From positions 62,001 to 126,000 of the forward strand of contig NZ_JACHCC010000001.1 of assembly GCF_014207135.1 (NCBI RefSeq): DNA of 64,000 nucleotides, written 5' to 3'. The DNA comes from Pedobacter cryoconitis. Its GTDB lineage: Bacteria; Bacteroidota; Bacteroidia; Sphingobacteriales; Sphingobacteriaceae. Position numbers and translations under genes: made by a program. This document shows positions 17,167-26,643 of the stretch, piece by piece. The notes under the pieces are model-generated. The model saw nothing but the letters and a program-made list of their open reading frames with translations, was not told where the DNA came from and made no database searches. Each line of letters opens with the position of its first letter. Within the stretch, counting starts at the first letter, position 1.

Positions 17167-18291
17167 ATGAGATTTATTGTATCCACATCAACGCTATTAA
17201 AACATTTACAAACGGTTAATGGTGCATCAAGCAGCAGCACTGTTTTGCCGATACTGGAAAATTTCCTTTTCGAGATTAAGGACGGAAGTTTAACTATTTC
17301 TGCTACAGATTTGCAGACAAGTATGACTACTTCACTGCCTGTAGAGTCTAAAGAGGGCGGAAAAGTTGCTGTACCTTCAAGAATCTTACTGGATACTTTG
17401 AAAACACTTCCGGATCAGCCCATCTCTTTCAATATTGACGATGCTACTTTTTCTATTGAGATTAGTGCAGGTGACGGAAAATATAAACTGAGTGGTGAAA
17501 ACGGAGATGATTTTCCTAAAATCCCAGTTGTAGAGAATGCTTCTTCAGTAAATCTTCCGGCCTCTGTTTTAACTGAGGCGATTACCAAAACTATTTTCGC
17601 TGTAAGTAATGACGAGCTTCGTCCGGCAATGACTGGTGTTTTCTGTCAGTTATCTGATCAGTTTATCACTTTTGTGGCTACTGATGCACATAAACTGGTA
17701 AGATACAGACGTATGGACAGCAAAGCTGATAAAACAGCTTCATTCATTCTGCCTAAAAAAGCACTGACTTTATTAAAAGCAGCTTTACCTTCAACAGAGA
17801 TCAATGTATCGGTAGATTACAATGCAACCAGTGCATTCTTTAAATTTGAGAATATCAATCTGGTATGTCGTTTAATTGATGAACGTTATCCTGATTATGA
17901 AGCAGTGATTCCTGCTAACAATCCTAACAAATTAATTATTGACAGGGCATTATTCCTGAATACTTTACGTCGTGTAGTTATTTTTGCAAATAAAACTACC
18001 CATCAGGTAAGATTGAAAATCAACGGAAGTGAATTGAATATTTCTTCTGAAGATCTTGATTTCGCTAATGAAGCTCATGAGCGTTTAAGCTGTCAATATG
18101 AAGGTGAGGATCTGGAAATAGGCTTCAATGCACGTTTTCTGATTGAAATGTTAAGTAATCTTTCAGGTGAAGAAGTAACACTGGAACTTTCGACACCAAA
18201 CCGTGCAGGTTTATTGATTCCTCAAACCAACGACGAAAACGAAGATGTCCTGATGCTGGTTATGCCGGTTATGCTGAACAACTATAATTAA
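17167..18291 (+). CDS. dnaN: DNA polymerase III subunit beta (sliding clamp)
   Basis: A 374-residue protein of normal clamp length, made of three similar domains. Recognisable segments are TVLPILENFLFEIKDG and LTISATDLQTSM (domain 1), ELRPAMTGVFCQL with FVATDAHKLVRYR (domain 2), RLIDERYPDYEAVIP, and the C-terminal VLMLVMPVMLNNYN that forms part of the protein-binding pocket. It tethers DNA polymerase III to DNA. It is not next to dnaA or recF here, which is usual for Bacteroidota. Confidence 0.96.
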   Translation: MRFIVSTSTLLKHLQTVNGASSSSTVLPILENFLFEIKDGSLTISATDLQTSMTTSLPVESKEGGKVAVPSRILLDTLKTLPDQPISFNIDDATFSIEISAGDGKYKLSGENGDDFPKIPVVENASSVNLPASVLTEAITKTIFAVSNDELRPAMTGVFCQLSDQFITFVATDAHKLVRYRRMDSKADKTASFILPKKALTLLKAALPSTEINVSVDYNATSAFFKFENINLVCRLIDERYPDYEAVIPANNPNKLIIDRALFLNTLRRVVIFANKTTHQVRLKINGSELNISSEDLDFANEAHERLSCQYEGEDLEIGFNARFLIEMLSNLSGEEVTLELSTPNRAGLLIPQTNDENEDVLMLVMPVMLNNYN

Positions 18292-18312
18292 TTTTATAAA
18301 TATATATACCTG

Positions 18313-18353
18313 AGCGTCATTACATGCGAGAATAAACGTGTTGTAATGACGTT
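18313..18353 (+). terminator. hairpin after dnaN
   Basis: CGTCATTACA and TGTAATGACG form a 10-bp perfect stem with a 17-nt loop, extended by A-U and G-U pairs. The T run after it is weak, so it may be a terminator or a 3' stabilising hairpin. Confidence 0.45.
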
Positions 18354-18367
18354 TGCTATAATACAAT

Positions 18368-19027
18368 ATGGACATCATCAATCAGTTGATACAATTTATT
18401 CTGCATACAGATGTAGAATTGGTTAAGCTGGTAAGTAATTATCAGACCTGGACCTATCTTATTTTATTCATTATCATTTTTGCCGAAACGGGATTCGTGG
18501 TTACTCCATTTTTACCTGGGGACTCTATGTTATTTGCAGTAGGAGCATTGATTGCAAAAGGTAATACAGGTCTGGAGATCTGGATTATGTTTTTCCTTTT
18601 ATCTCTTGCGGCTATTCTGGGTAATAGTTTAAATTACCGTTTGGGCAGCTTTTTTGGAGTTAAGGTGTTTAAAGAAGGTAATAAAATTCTAAAACTTGAA
18701 TATTATAACAAATCGCATATGTTTTTTGAGAAACATGGCGGAAAAGCGATCATATTCAGCCGTTTTTTGCCAATTTTCAGAACCATAGCACCCTTTGTTG
18801 CCGGAGTAGCAAAAATGCCATTTGGCAGATTTACCTATTACAATATCATTGGAGGATTAGGATGGATTGCCAGTTTATTGTTCGCAGGATTCTTATTGGG
18901 ACAGATCCCTGTGGTAAGGGATAACTTCTCTATCGTAATTATATTTATTGCAGTGGTGACGTTTGCACCAGTAATCTTCGCAGCTATCAAATCAAGATTC
19001 AAACCTAAAGATGTTACCGGAGGTTAA
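18368..19027 (+). CDS. DedA family (VTT domain) membrane protein
   Basis: A 219-residue membrane protein with the DedA/VTT pattern: FLPGDSMLFAVGAL near residue 50, and the conserved FSRFLPIFRTIAPFVAGVAKM segment near residue 145 with the arginines typical of the family. DedA proteins support membrane potential and are implicated in recycling lipid carriers such as undecaprenyl phosphate. The stop codon shares TTAA with the convergent phospholipase-like gene. Confidence 0.92.
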   Translation: MDIINQLIQFILHTDVELVKLVSNYQTWTYLILFIIIFAETGFVVTPFLPGDSMLFAVGALIAKGNTGLEIWIMFFLLSLAAILGNSLNYRLGSFFGVKVFKEGNKILKLEYYNKSHMFFEKHGGKAIIFSRFLPIFRTIAPFVAGVAKMPFGRFTYYNIIGGLGWIASLLFAGFLLGQIPVVRDNFSIVIIFIAVVTFAPVIFAAIKSRFKPKDVTGG

Positions 19028-19980
19028 TTCTCCCTCCCTATAATTTTTTCGGAGCTGAACTTTCTGTTCAGCTCCTTCATCTCCTTTTCTTCTGTGGGGT
19101 CTGCAGAGACCTTAATCATATTTTCTAAAGTTGGCTGGCCCGCATCTACCCATGCCGAATACCACCAGGAGCCAATAGATAAAACAGAGGCCCGCATTTG
19201 TAGTTCTACCATACGATTCATTTTTGTATGATAGGCATCGGCATATTCAAATGAGTACTGTTTGGTGACCTGTTTATTCCGTTTAGTGTAACTGTATTTC
19301 CGATAAGACGGAAAGTTACGGTTTAACTCAGCTTCTATCTTTAAAACACTGTCTGCGAGTGTATGAGTATGACTGACTGTTTTCCATATTGCAGTCATAG
19401 GGTCATCTATATATATGGCTCTTCCTACCAGAAAATTATATTTTTCGGAGAATAATTCGGGCAGACGGCTTTCCCAGAAGGCATGAATGCCAACTTGATT
19501 ACTGAGTTGCCCGTTGTGATTTTCTGTAGTGTGAAGGGGAACATGGGCGTCTGCAATATAATGCCCCAGGTAAGCAGAATGGATCAGGATTTTTATTGAA
19601 TCATGTTGTTTAAATGCTTTAACCAACTGGTAATAGGTACGCTGGATCTGCCAGGGAAGTATGCCGTTTTTGGCTAATTTTTGCGACCCGTATCTTTGGA
19701 CCGCATCATTCCATTTCCTGGGTATACTGTCTGTCTCTGTTTCATATAATTCGACATCTAAATAATGCCTTGCTGCTTCAGCAGTATCGGCATAACGTCT
19801 TTTATCAGGATCAATAGCATGATCTGTGAGGTATTGTATGTTGGATTTGTAAAATCTGCTCATCCCGGAAGGGAGTGTAAATACAGCAAGACGATTGATG
19901 CGCTTATGGGCGAAAAAGCCCCAGGAAGTAATAAGGAGCCAGGTAGTACAAACAATTACGGGGATGAAAAGTCTTTTCAT
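19024..19980 (-). CDS. exported S1/P1-nuclease or zinc-dependent phospholipase C family protein
   Basis: A 318-residue protein with an N-terminal export signal after which comes SWGFFAHKRINR, the Trp and His that open the trinuclear zinc site in this fold. Further candidate ligands are the D/H in AARHYLDVE, the histidines and aspartate in LGHYIADAHVPLH (near residue 150), and HAFWES. The order W/H ... H-x3-D ... H-F-W-E matches the S1/P1 nuclease and phospholipase C fold, but the substrate (nucleic acid or phospholipid) cannot be decided. It begins 37 bp after the hscA stop on the same strand, so it may be co-transcribed. Confidence 0.82.
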   Translation of the reverse strand: MKRLFIPVIVCTTWLLITSWGFFAHKRINRLAVFTLPSGMSRFYKSNIQYLTDHAIDPDKRRYADTAEAARHYLDVELYETETDSIPRKWNDAVQRYGSQKLAKNGILPWQIQRTYYQLVKAFKQHDSIKILIHSAYLGHYIADAHVPLHTTENHNGQLSNQVGIHAFWESRLPELFSEKYNFLVGRAIYIDDPMTAIWKTVSHTHTLADSVLKIEAELNRNFPSYRKYSYTKRNKQVTKQYSFEYADAYHTKMNRMVELQMRASVLSIGSWWYSAWVDAGQPTLENMIKVSADPTEEKEMKELNRKFSSEKIIGREN

Positions 19981-20017
19981 CCCCGTAAACTAATTATAAG
20001 CTATAATATTCTGGTAA

Positions 20018-21874
20018 TTAATCTATCGCTTTTCCCTTCATGGCTTTAGAAACAGCCATGTCCATTAGTCTTTCTGCAAACGGACGGGTAAATTCGTTCA
20101 GTTCATCTGCTTTTTTCAGAATGATGTCTTTATCTCCTTCGGCCAAAGCATTTTTCAGCGCAGTAATATAAGTTTTTGTGTCTGCCAGCTCCTCTGCTGT
20201 CAGTACGAAACCATTTTTATCGATAAATCTTTCTGCAGTATAAACCAGTTGCTCACCTTCGCCTTTTGCTTCAATCAGCATTCTCTGTGCTACATCACTT
20301 TTGGCATGTGTGATACTGTCAATCAGCATTTTCTCTACGGTATCATCTGTCAGACCGTAACTTGGTGTAATATCTATTTCCTGTTTTACACCAGAACGCA
20401 GTTCAATAGCCTGGACGGTTAATATTCCATCGGCATTCAGGATAAAATTGATATCAACTTTAGGCATACCTGCAGGCATTGAGGGGATCCCTTTTAAATC
20501 AAATTCTGCTAACTTTCTGTTTTCTTTAACCAAGTCACGTTCTCCCTGGAAAACAGAGATTTTCATATTGATCTGGCCATCTATAGAGGTTGTGTACTGA
20601 CGACCTGCTTTGGTTGGTACTTTTGCATTTCTGGCGATGATAACATCCATTAATCCACCCATAGTTTCAATTCCAAGGGAGAGAGGTGTAACATCAAGCA
20701 ATAAAATATCTGAACGGTTACCCGCAAGAATATCTGCCTGTATTGCTGCACCCAGGGCTACAACTTCATCCGGATTGATCTGATCATGCGGCTGACGGCC
20801 AAAGAACTCAGCTACTTTCGCTTTGACGTAAGGTGTACGTGTTGATCCGCCTACCATGACCACTTCGTCGATATCAGTAATGGTTAACTGCGCATCTTTT
20901 AATGCCTGCTGGCAGGAATTAAGTGTCTCCGTAACTTTAGCTTCAATTAACTGTTCGAAAGTTTGTTTGTCCAGTGTACACCAGATTTCATCTAATTTTT
21001 CATTGAACAGGTTCTGGGTACTTAATGCTTTTTTAGCTTCTTCAGCTTTTAAACGAAGTTTTTGCATCAGGCCCGAATCTGCCGTCAGCATAGTTGTATC
21101 CAGTTTGTTTTTGTCTATCCAGTAGTGAACAATTGCACGGTCAAAATCATCTCCGCCGAGGAAAGTATTTCCATTGGTGGAAAGGACTTCGAATATACCA
21201 TTCTGAATTGCCAGAATAGAAACATCAAATGTTCCGCCACCTAGATCGTAAACGGCTATAGTTTTCTGTTCTGCAGGGTTAAGACCTATACCGTAAGCTA
21301 AACTTGCCGCAGTAGGTTCATTCACAATTCTCAGTACATCTAATCCCGCAAGACGACCTGCATCTCTTGTTGCCTGACGCTGACTATCATTAAAGTAGGC
21401 AGGGACAGTTATTACAGCACGGTTGACTGGTGTCTTTAAGGCATGTTCAGCTCTGGCTTTCAGTTCTTTTAAAATCTCAGCTGATAATTCAATAGGCGTA
21501 TAGAATTTCTCACCGGCCTGTATTTTGACTAGGGAGTCATTGCCTTCATCAATTAGTTTATAAGAAAATGTATCCTGATGGCCGGCTATATCTTTATAAG
21601 AACGGCCCAGTAAACGTTTAACCGAAAATATAGTATTGGCAGGATCAGTAATCAGAAAATCTCTGGCCTCGTTACCTACCAAAGTATCACCAGCAGCATT
21701 AAAATGAACAATAGAAGGGACTAATAAACCCTTTCCTGTATCATTTATAACTTTAGGATTTTTGTCCGGGTCGATAAAAGCTACCAGGCTATTGGTTGTG
21801 CCTAAATCAATACCTACAATGATCTCTTCTTTTTGTAAAGAACCTGTCGCCAGGTTGATGGATATCTTTGCCAT
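20018..21874 (-). CDS. hscA: Hsp70-family chaperone, HscA type (Fe-S cluster assembly)
   Basis: A 618-residue Hsp70. The nucleotide-binding domain shows VGIDLGTTNSLVAF, the VPAYFNDSQRQATRDAG block, IAVYDLGGGTFDVSIL and VMVGGSTRTPYVK; the linker/substrate-binding domain begins at DILLLDVTPLSLGIETMGG. A stretch resembling HscA rather than DnaK is LVPSIVHFNAAGDTLVG with ANTIFSVKRLLGRS, and the total length equals E. coli HscA (616). HscA helps move Fe-S clusters from IscU to clients. No hscB or iscU is adjacent; an Isc ferredoxin and iscX lie 16 kb away. A second DnaK cannot be excluded but is less likely. Confidence 0.82.
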   Translation of the reverse strand: MAKISINLATGSLQKEEIIVGIDLGTTNSLVAFIDPDKNPKVINDTGKGLLVPSIVHFNAAGDTLVGNEARDFLITDPANTIFSVKRLLGRSYKDIAGHQDTFSYKLIDEGNDSLVKIQAGEKFYTPIELSAEILKELKARAEHALKTPVNRAVITVPAYFNDSQRQATRDAGRLAGLDVLRIVNEPTAASLAYGIGLNPAEQKTIAVYDLGGGTFDVSILAIQNGIFEVLSTNGNTFLGGDDFDRAIVHYWIDKNKLDTTMLTADSGLMQKLRLKAEEAKKALSTQNLFNEKLDEIWCTLDKQTFEQLIEAKVTETLNSCQQALKDAQLTITDIDEVVMVGGSTRTPYVKAKVAEFFGRQPHDQINPDEVVALGAAIQADILAGNRSDILLLDVTPLSLGIETMGGLMDVIIARNAKVPTKAGRQYTTSIDGQINMKISVFQGERDLVKENRKLAEFDLKGIPSMPAGMPKVDINFILNADGILTVQAIELRSGVKQEIDITPSYGLTDDTVEKMLIDSITHAKSDVAQRMLIEAKGEGEQLVYTAERFIDKNGFVLTAEELADTKTYITALKNALAEGDKDIILKKADELNEFTRPFAERLMDMAVSKAMKGKAID

Positions 21875-21882
21875 AATTACGG

Positions 21883-21890
21883 CAAATTTA
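21883..21890 (-). promoter_or_regulatory. -7 box TAAATTTG of hscA
   Basis: A TAnnTTTG element 8 nt before the hscA ATG. Confidence 0.6.
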
Positions 21891-21915
21891 GGAATGTTTT
21901 GTCCTTTTTATTGTA

Positions 21916-23028
21916 TTAAGGTTGTAATGTTTTGTTTTGTGCCGGAATTAGTGGAGAATGTCCTGGCTGATTGTATAGGTTGAATACCCATAAAACAATA
22001 TCCTGGTAACTATCTCTGCCTTTTGGCTGATTATTGATTTTTAGAAACTGATCAAATGCGCTGCCCATATAACCAGACATTTCGGAGTTGTATTTTTTCC
22101 AGAATTCCTGCTCCAGATGGAAATCAGCTAATGTGCCCTCATTGATCTTTTTGTAAAGTATGGCAAAGTCTTCCGGTGATTTTATTCGGATTTCTAAAAG
22201 AACACTTCTCAATATATTATAATATCCGGAATATTGAAAGTTAAGGTCCGGGCTGTTAATGCTGACCAGATAACCAACGAGGTTAGCCTCATCTTCTCTT
22301 GCTACTCCCAGTTCATGAGAAATTTCATGACAGGTTACAAAGGGAAGACCTACAGGCGGGAGTCTCATATTCACATTAGCTTCACCCGAAGGAGGACTAT
22401 AGTAACCTTCTATTCCTGTTTTAGTAATTATCCAGTCAAGTAATACAGGTTTTACAGCTGGAACCCTGTACCTGAAAAAAGGATTGATCCGGGCCAGTTT
22501 GTCATAAGCATATTTAGATTTGCTCTCCAGTTCTGTAATTCCAGCCTCTTTTTTAGTACCGGCAGATTGGATCTGACCTTTAATATTATTGACTTTTCCA
22601 ATGAGAAAATCACCTAATTGTACGAGATCTTTAGTGGTATATTTCTGATGACTGATACCCAGCTGTCCTGAAATGGATGGACGTGAATAGTTTAATCCCC
22701 AGAGAAGTTTAAAAACAATATATAAGATCAGTATAAAATTGATCAGTTGCAGCGGGATCAATATTCTCTGACCCGGTACTTTGAAATTTCTGATAGCTTT
22801 AAATACTGACCAGAGACAATAGCCGATGAGGAACAGATATAAAAAATCGCCTACTGCAAAAGGAAACAGTGAGCTGATAAAACGTTGTGCGACCGAGGTC
22901 AATGGATAAAGACCGCCTGAATAAACAGATTCTACAACATTGCTATTTAGCCCTAAGAGAAAAATAAATAAAGCAATGCTGCATAATATGATTAAGCGGC
23001 GGGTTTTTGTCTTGATCGCTGGATTCAT
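21916..23028 (-). CDS. DUF3810 membrane protein with zincin-like HExxH motif
   Basis: A 370-residue protein with about three N-terminal transmembrane segments (residues 10-125) and a soluble C-terminal domain holding TCHEISHELGVAREDEANLVG. HEISH fits a metallopeptidase HExxH motif, with a glutamate 15-20 residues later as possible third ligand. This matches DUF3810, common in Bacteroidota, whose substrate is unknown. The start codon directly abuts the stop of the dihydroorotase gene, so they share a transcript. Confidence 0.85.
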   Translation of the reverse strand: MNPAIKTKTRRLIILCSIALFIFLLGLNSNVVESVYSGGLYPLTSVAQRFISSLFPFAVGDFLYLFLIGYCLWSVFKAIRNFKVPGQRILIPLQLINFILILYIVFKLLWGLNYSRPSISGQLGISHQKYTTKDLVQLGDFLIGKVNNIKGQIQSAGTKKEAGITELESKSKYAYDKLARINPFFRYRVPAVKPVLLDWIITKTGIEGYYSPPSGEANVNMRLPPVGLPFVTCHEISHELGVAREDEANLVGYLVSINSPDLNFQYSGYYNILRSVLLEIRIKSPEDFAILYKKINEGTLADFHLEQEFWKKYNSEMSGYMGSAFDQFLKINNQPKGRDSYQDIVLWVFNLYNQPGHSPLIPAQNKTLQP

Positions 23029-24363
23029 CTACCTGTTGAAAGCTAATCTCTTCCCTGTTTCGTTAGTCATAAACTTACCCTTCTGATAAGCCAGGTTTCC
23101 GGAAATAAAAGTGTGGGTAATATCTGCCTTGAAAGTTTGTCCTTCGAAGGGTGACCATCCACATTTATACAGGATATTTGCTTTTGTCACTTTAACCGGA
23201 TCATTCAGTGCTACAAGAACTAAATCTGCCCAGTAACCTTCTCTTATAAATCCGCGTCTGTCTATCTGGAAACAGGTCGCGACATTGTGTGCGGTTTTTT
23301 CTACTATTTTTTCGAGGGATATTTTTCCCTGGTGATACATTTCGAGCAGCGCAGAAAGTGCATGCTGTACCAGCGGGCCTCCTGCAGGGGCTTTCAGATA
23401 AGGCTGTGCTTTTTCTTCAATAGTATGCGGGGCATGGTCCGTAGCAATTACATCAATATGACCGTCAAGTACAGCTTTTAGAATGGCCTCTCTGTCAGCA
23501 GCCGTTTTAACCGCCGGGTTCCATTTAATCAGATTTCCTTTCTCAGCATAATCTTGAGCGTCAAACCACAGGTGATGAACACAGGCTTCGGCTGTAATTC
23601 TTTTATCTTTCAGTGGAGTGATGTTTTCAAATAAGGAGATCTCTTTCGCAGTTGAAATATGAAGGATATGTAAACGGGTATTATGTTTTTTAGCCAGAGA
23701 GACAGCCAGTGAAGAGGAAATATAACAGGCTTCTGCATTACGTATCAGCGGATGCATCTCTATAGTAATATCTTCTCCATATTTTTCTTTGAAAGCAGCC
23801 ATGTTATTCCGGATGGTCATTTCATCCTCACAATGTGTTGCTACCAGTATCGGAGCTTCCCGGAAAATGTTTTCCAGTACGGTTTCGTTGTCTACCAGCA
23901 TGTTTCCGGTAGAGGATCCCATGAAGACTTTTATGCCACATACTTGTGCCGGGTCTGTTTTCAGGACTTCTTCGATATTGTCATTCGAAGCGCCCATGAA
24001 AAAGGAGTAATTGGCAAGGGATAGTTCCGATGCGATCTTATATTTGTCAGCCAGTAAACTTTGTGTTAAAGTATTCGGGACAGTATTTGGCATTTCCATA
24101 AAGGATGTAATCCCACCAGCAACAGCTGCCATGCTTTCAGTGAAAATATCTGCTTTATGAGTCAAACCAGGTTCTCTGAAATGGACCTGATCGTCTATCA
24201 TACCAGGCAATAGATGCAAACCTTCTGCATTGATTTCCTGATCGGCTGGTCTGTTGATCACTGGGCTTATTTCTTCAATAAATCCGTCTTTGATAAATAC
24301 ATCCGAGGTGTAAATTTTCCCTTCGTTGACTAAAGTTGCAGCTTTTATAAGAATGGTGTTCAT
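23029..24363 (-). CDS. pyrC: dihydroorotase
   Basis: A 444-residue amidohydrolase of the long (class I, PyrC/PyrX-like) dihydroorotase type, which closes carbamoyl-aspartate to dihydroorotate in pyrimidine synthesis. Metal-site features are visible: DDQVHFREPG (near residue 59), the carboxylatable lysine in CGIKVFMGSSTGN, the histidines in VATHCEDE and LHILHIST, and the catalytic aspartate in IATDHAPH. All are intact, so it should be active rather than an inactive paralog. It heads an operon with the DUF3810 gene. Close relatives include allantoinases, but the motif set favours dihydroorotase. Confidence 0.92.
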   Translation of the reverse strand: MNTILIKAATLVNEGKIYTSDVFIKDGFIEEISPVINRPADQEINAEGLHLLPGMIDDQVHFREPGLTHKADIFTESMAAVAGGITSFMEMPNTVPNTLTQSLLADKYKIASELSLANYSFFMGASNDNIEEVLKTDPAQVCGIKVFMGSSTGNMLVDNETVLENIFREAPILVATHCEDEMTIRNNMAAFKEKYGEDITIEMHPLIRNAEACYISSSLAVSLAKKHNTRLHILHISTAKEISLFENITPLKDKRITAEACVHHLWFDAQDYAEKGNLIKWNPAVKTAADREAILKAVLDGHIDVIATDHAPHTIEEKAQPYLKAPAGGPLVQHALSALLEMYHQGKISLEKIVEKTAHNVATCFQIDRRGFIREGYWADLVLVALNDPVKVTKANILYKCGWSPFEGQTFKADITHTFISGNLAYQKGKFMTNETGKRLAFNR

Positions 24364-24368
24364 ATTGC

Positions 24369-24376
24369 CAAATCTA
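24369..24376 (-). promoter_or_regulatory. -7 box TAGATTTG of the dihydroorotase gene
   Basis: A TAnnTTTG element only 5 nt before the ATG, so the mRNA is probably leaderless or nearly so. Confidence 0.55.
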
Positions 24377-24495
24377 AGAAATTCGAAACAATATTTTAAT
24401 CCTGATTTGGATCTTTAAGTTAAATCCAAAGTTAAATATACGGTTGTTTTTCTATATGTTACACGGTTAACTGATTTAAACCCAATTAATATGAC

Positions 24496-24503
24496 TAATT
24501 TTG
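24496..24503 (+). promoter_or_regulatory. -7 box TAATTTTG before the GIY-YIG gene
   Basis: A TAnnTTTG element 3 nt upstream of the ATG at 24507. The TTG at 24501 lies inside it and is not a credible start. Confidence 0.45.
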
Positions 24504-24506
24504 GAA

Positions 24507-25181
24507 ATGACTATTAAACACTTACTAACCAAGACACAGGAAAGCTTTATTAAAAAACATAAAATCCCTATGGATTTGCTGTTTGACGCACAAGGAGAGG
24601 GGATGACAGAGGGGCTGAAGCAGCTTATGTCTGAAGCGAACACAGTTATTGCATACAATACTGTGGGGTGCAGTAAGGATGATAATCATAATTTTAAGAC
24701 TATCGATGGTCATTGTCCGCAGTGTGAAACAGGTAGAATTGCCTTTCTTTTAAGAGAACGTCAGACGGGGTTTATTTATATTGCAGGATCGAGAAAAGGA
24801 AACCTGATTAAGATTGGTTCTACACAGAATGTAATAAACAGGATTAAAAGTTTAAATATGCCGAAGACAATGTATGCTGGCTTTGATGACTGGGTACTCT
24901 TATTTGATGCAAAAACAACTACACAAGGCAGGACAGAACGCAAAATCCAGGAGAAACTGATTGAGAATAAGGTAGTAAATCAATACGAAAAAAGTGGAAA
25001 ACTACAGGATGCAGGTGAATTATACAGATGTTCCTATAATAAAGCTAAAGATGCAATCACAACTTTAGAGGGCGAAGAGCAATTCGAATTTACCCAGATA
25101 CATGAAAAAAGGGATCTGATTCCTGATTATCAGTTCAAGAATTTAAAAGCAAGAATTAGTGTTGCTGCCTTTGAGGCATAG
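24507..25181 (+). CDS. GIY-YIG (T5orf172-type) nuclease-domain protein
   Basis: A 224-residue protein. The central region GFIYIAGSRKGNLIKIGSTQNVINRIKSLN (near residue 90) is the GIY-YIG core as found in T5orf172/MUG113-like proteins, with the arginine R-x-K-S following the second strand. Before it comes GCSKDDNHNF ... GHCPQC, a Cys/His set that could bind zinc. GIY-YIG domains cut DNA, but this subfamily is poorly characterised. A start further in at 24570 (MDLLFDAQ) is possible since the -7 box is so close to 24507. It has no operon partner and no restriction-modification genes nearby. Confidence 0.75.
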   Translation: MTIKHLLTKTQESFIKKHKIPMDLLFDAQGEGMTEGLKQLMSEANTVIAYNTVGCSKDDNHNFKTIDGHCPQCETGRIAFLLRERQTGFIYIAGSRKGNLIKIGSTQNVINRIKSLNMPKTMYAGFDDWVLLFDAKTTTQGRTERKIQEKLIENKVVNQYEKSGKLQDAGELYRCSYNKAKDAITTLEGEEQFEFTQIHEKRDLIPDYQFKNLKARISVAAFEA

Positions 25182-25291
25182 CTTTAAATAGTATTTTCTT
25201 TTGATCATTTTTTATAAGCTGCTTTGTTTTTAGCAGAGCATGTGTTCATGCGCCTCATAAAAAATGTAATTACTGGTCCTATTAATTATAG

Positions 25292-25299
25292 TATATTTG
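25292..25299 (+). promoter_or_regulatory. -7 box TATATTTG of the helicase gene
   Basis: A perfect TAnnTTTG element 4 nt before the helicase ATG, pointing to a leaderless mRNA. Confidence 0.6.
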
Positions 25300-25303
25300 C
25301 AAA

Positions 25304-26641
25304 ATGCCAAAAACATTCGAAGAGTTTAACCTAAACAGACAGATTTTAAACGCTGTTGCTGATGCTGGGTTTACGGTTGCTACCCCAATACAAGAAAAAG
25401 CGATAGCGCCGGTTTTATCGGGCCAGGATATTTTTGGTATCGCTGAAACAGGAACTGGTAAAACGGCAGCTTATGTGCTGCCTATATTAATGAAACTGAA
25501 ATATGCTCAGGGCGATGCAGCACGTGCATTGATTCTTGCGCCAACACGTGAATTAGCTATGCAGATTGCTGAACATGTGAAAATATTTTCGAAATATACA
25601 GATTTACGTTCAGTTGTAGTTTTTGGAGGAATTGGTCCGAAAACGCAGATAGAACAAATTAAGGCTGGTGTTGATATTATTATCGCAACACCTGGTCGTT
25701 TCCTTGATATTTATCTTGCAGGCCATATTAATACACAATACCTGAAATTTTTGGTATTGGATGAGGCTGATAAGATGATGGATATGGGATTTATTGGATC
25801 TATCCACAGGATATTGGAAATAGTACCCCGTAAGAGACAGAATCTTCTTTTCTCGGCAACAATGAGTGACCTGGTACATAAAATAGCGGGTGATTTTCTG
25901 AAAAACCCAACTATTATCGAAGCAGGGCAACAGGCTACACCTGCACAGACTGTTACTCAGGGTTTATATGAGGTACCGAATTTTAAAACAAAAATCAACC
26001 TTTTACAACACTTACTGAAGAACGAGATCGACTTTAAACGTCTGATTATCTTTTGTAAAACAAAGACTGTGGCTGATAATATATTCAGCTTTATTGAACG
26101 CAGGTACGGTGCTGAAGAGGTGAGGGTTATCCATGCAAATAAAGGCCAGAATACACGGATTAATTCAATCAATAGTTTTAAGGAAGGAAATATTCGCGTA
26201 CTGGTAGCTACAGATGTAGCTTCCCGGGGTATTGATGTGGCAGAAGTAAGTCATGTGATTAATTTTGATGTGCCGATTATTATTGAAGATTATGTACATC
26301 GTATCGGACGTACCGGAAGGGCATATGCTAAAGGAGATGCGCTTACTTTCTGTACTGAAGCCGAAAAGTATTATATCAAAAAGATTGAGAAACTGATGCG
26401 TCAGAGTATTCCGGTAATGGAACTTCCTTCCGAAGTTTTTGTAGAAGAAACTCCGTACGAAGAACGTCAGTATATTGCAAGGGAGATTGACAATCAGAAA
26501 AGAAAAGACGATCCTGATTTTAAAGGAGCTTTTCATGAGAAGAAACATGCAGCTGCTATTGCTGCTGCTGCGGTTGCTGCAGCAAAGAAAAAGATGGATA
26601 AGACCCCGGCCTGGAAGAAAAGAAAATTCAAAAAAACTTAG
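25304..26641 (+). CDS. DEAD-box RNA helicase (RhlE-like)
   Basis: A 445-residue ATP-dependent RNA helicase. All core motifs are present: Q motif with TPIQEKAI, motif I AETGTGKTA, Ia PTRELAMQ, II DEAD, III SAT, V ATDVASRGID and VI HRIGRTGR. The C-terminus is a basic tail (KKKMDKTPAWKKRKFKKT) after an alanine-rich stretch, as seen in RhlE-type helicases that act in ribosome assembly, mRNA decay or cold adaptation. A small membrane protein gene follows 2 bp after the stop. Confidence 0.93.
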   Translation: MPKTFEEFNLNRQILNAVADAGFTVATPIQEKAIAPVLSGQDIFGIAETGTGKTAAYVLPILMKLKYAQGDAARALILAPTRELAMQIAEHVKIFSKYTDLRSVVVFGGIGPKTQIEQIKAGVDIIIATPGRFLDIYLAGHINTQYLKFLVLDEADKMMDMGFIGSIHRILEIVPRKRQNLLFSATMSDLVHKIAGDFLKNPTIIEAGQQATPAQTVTQGLYEVPNFKTKINLLQHLLKNEIDFKRLIIFCKTKTVADNIFSFIERRYGAEEVRVIHANKGQNTRINSINSFKEGNIRVLVATDVASRGIDVAEVSHVINFDVPIIIEDYVHRIGRTGRAYAKGDALTFCTEAEKYYIKKIEKLMRQSIPVMELPSEVFVEETPYEERQYIAREIDNQKRKDDPDFKGAFHEKKHAAAIAAAAVAAAKKKMDKTPAWKKRKFKKT

Positions 26642-26643
26642 TC

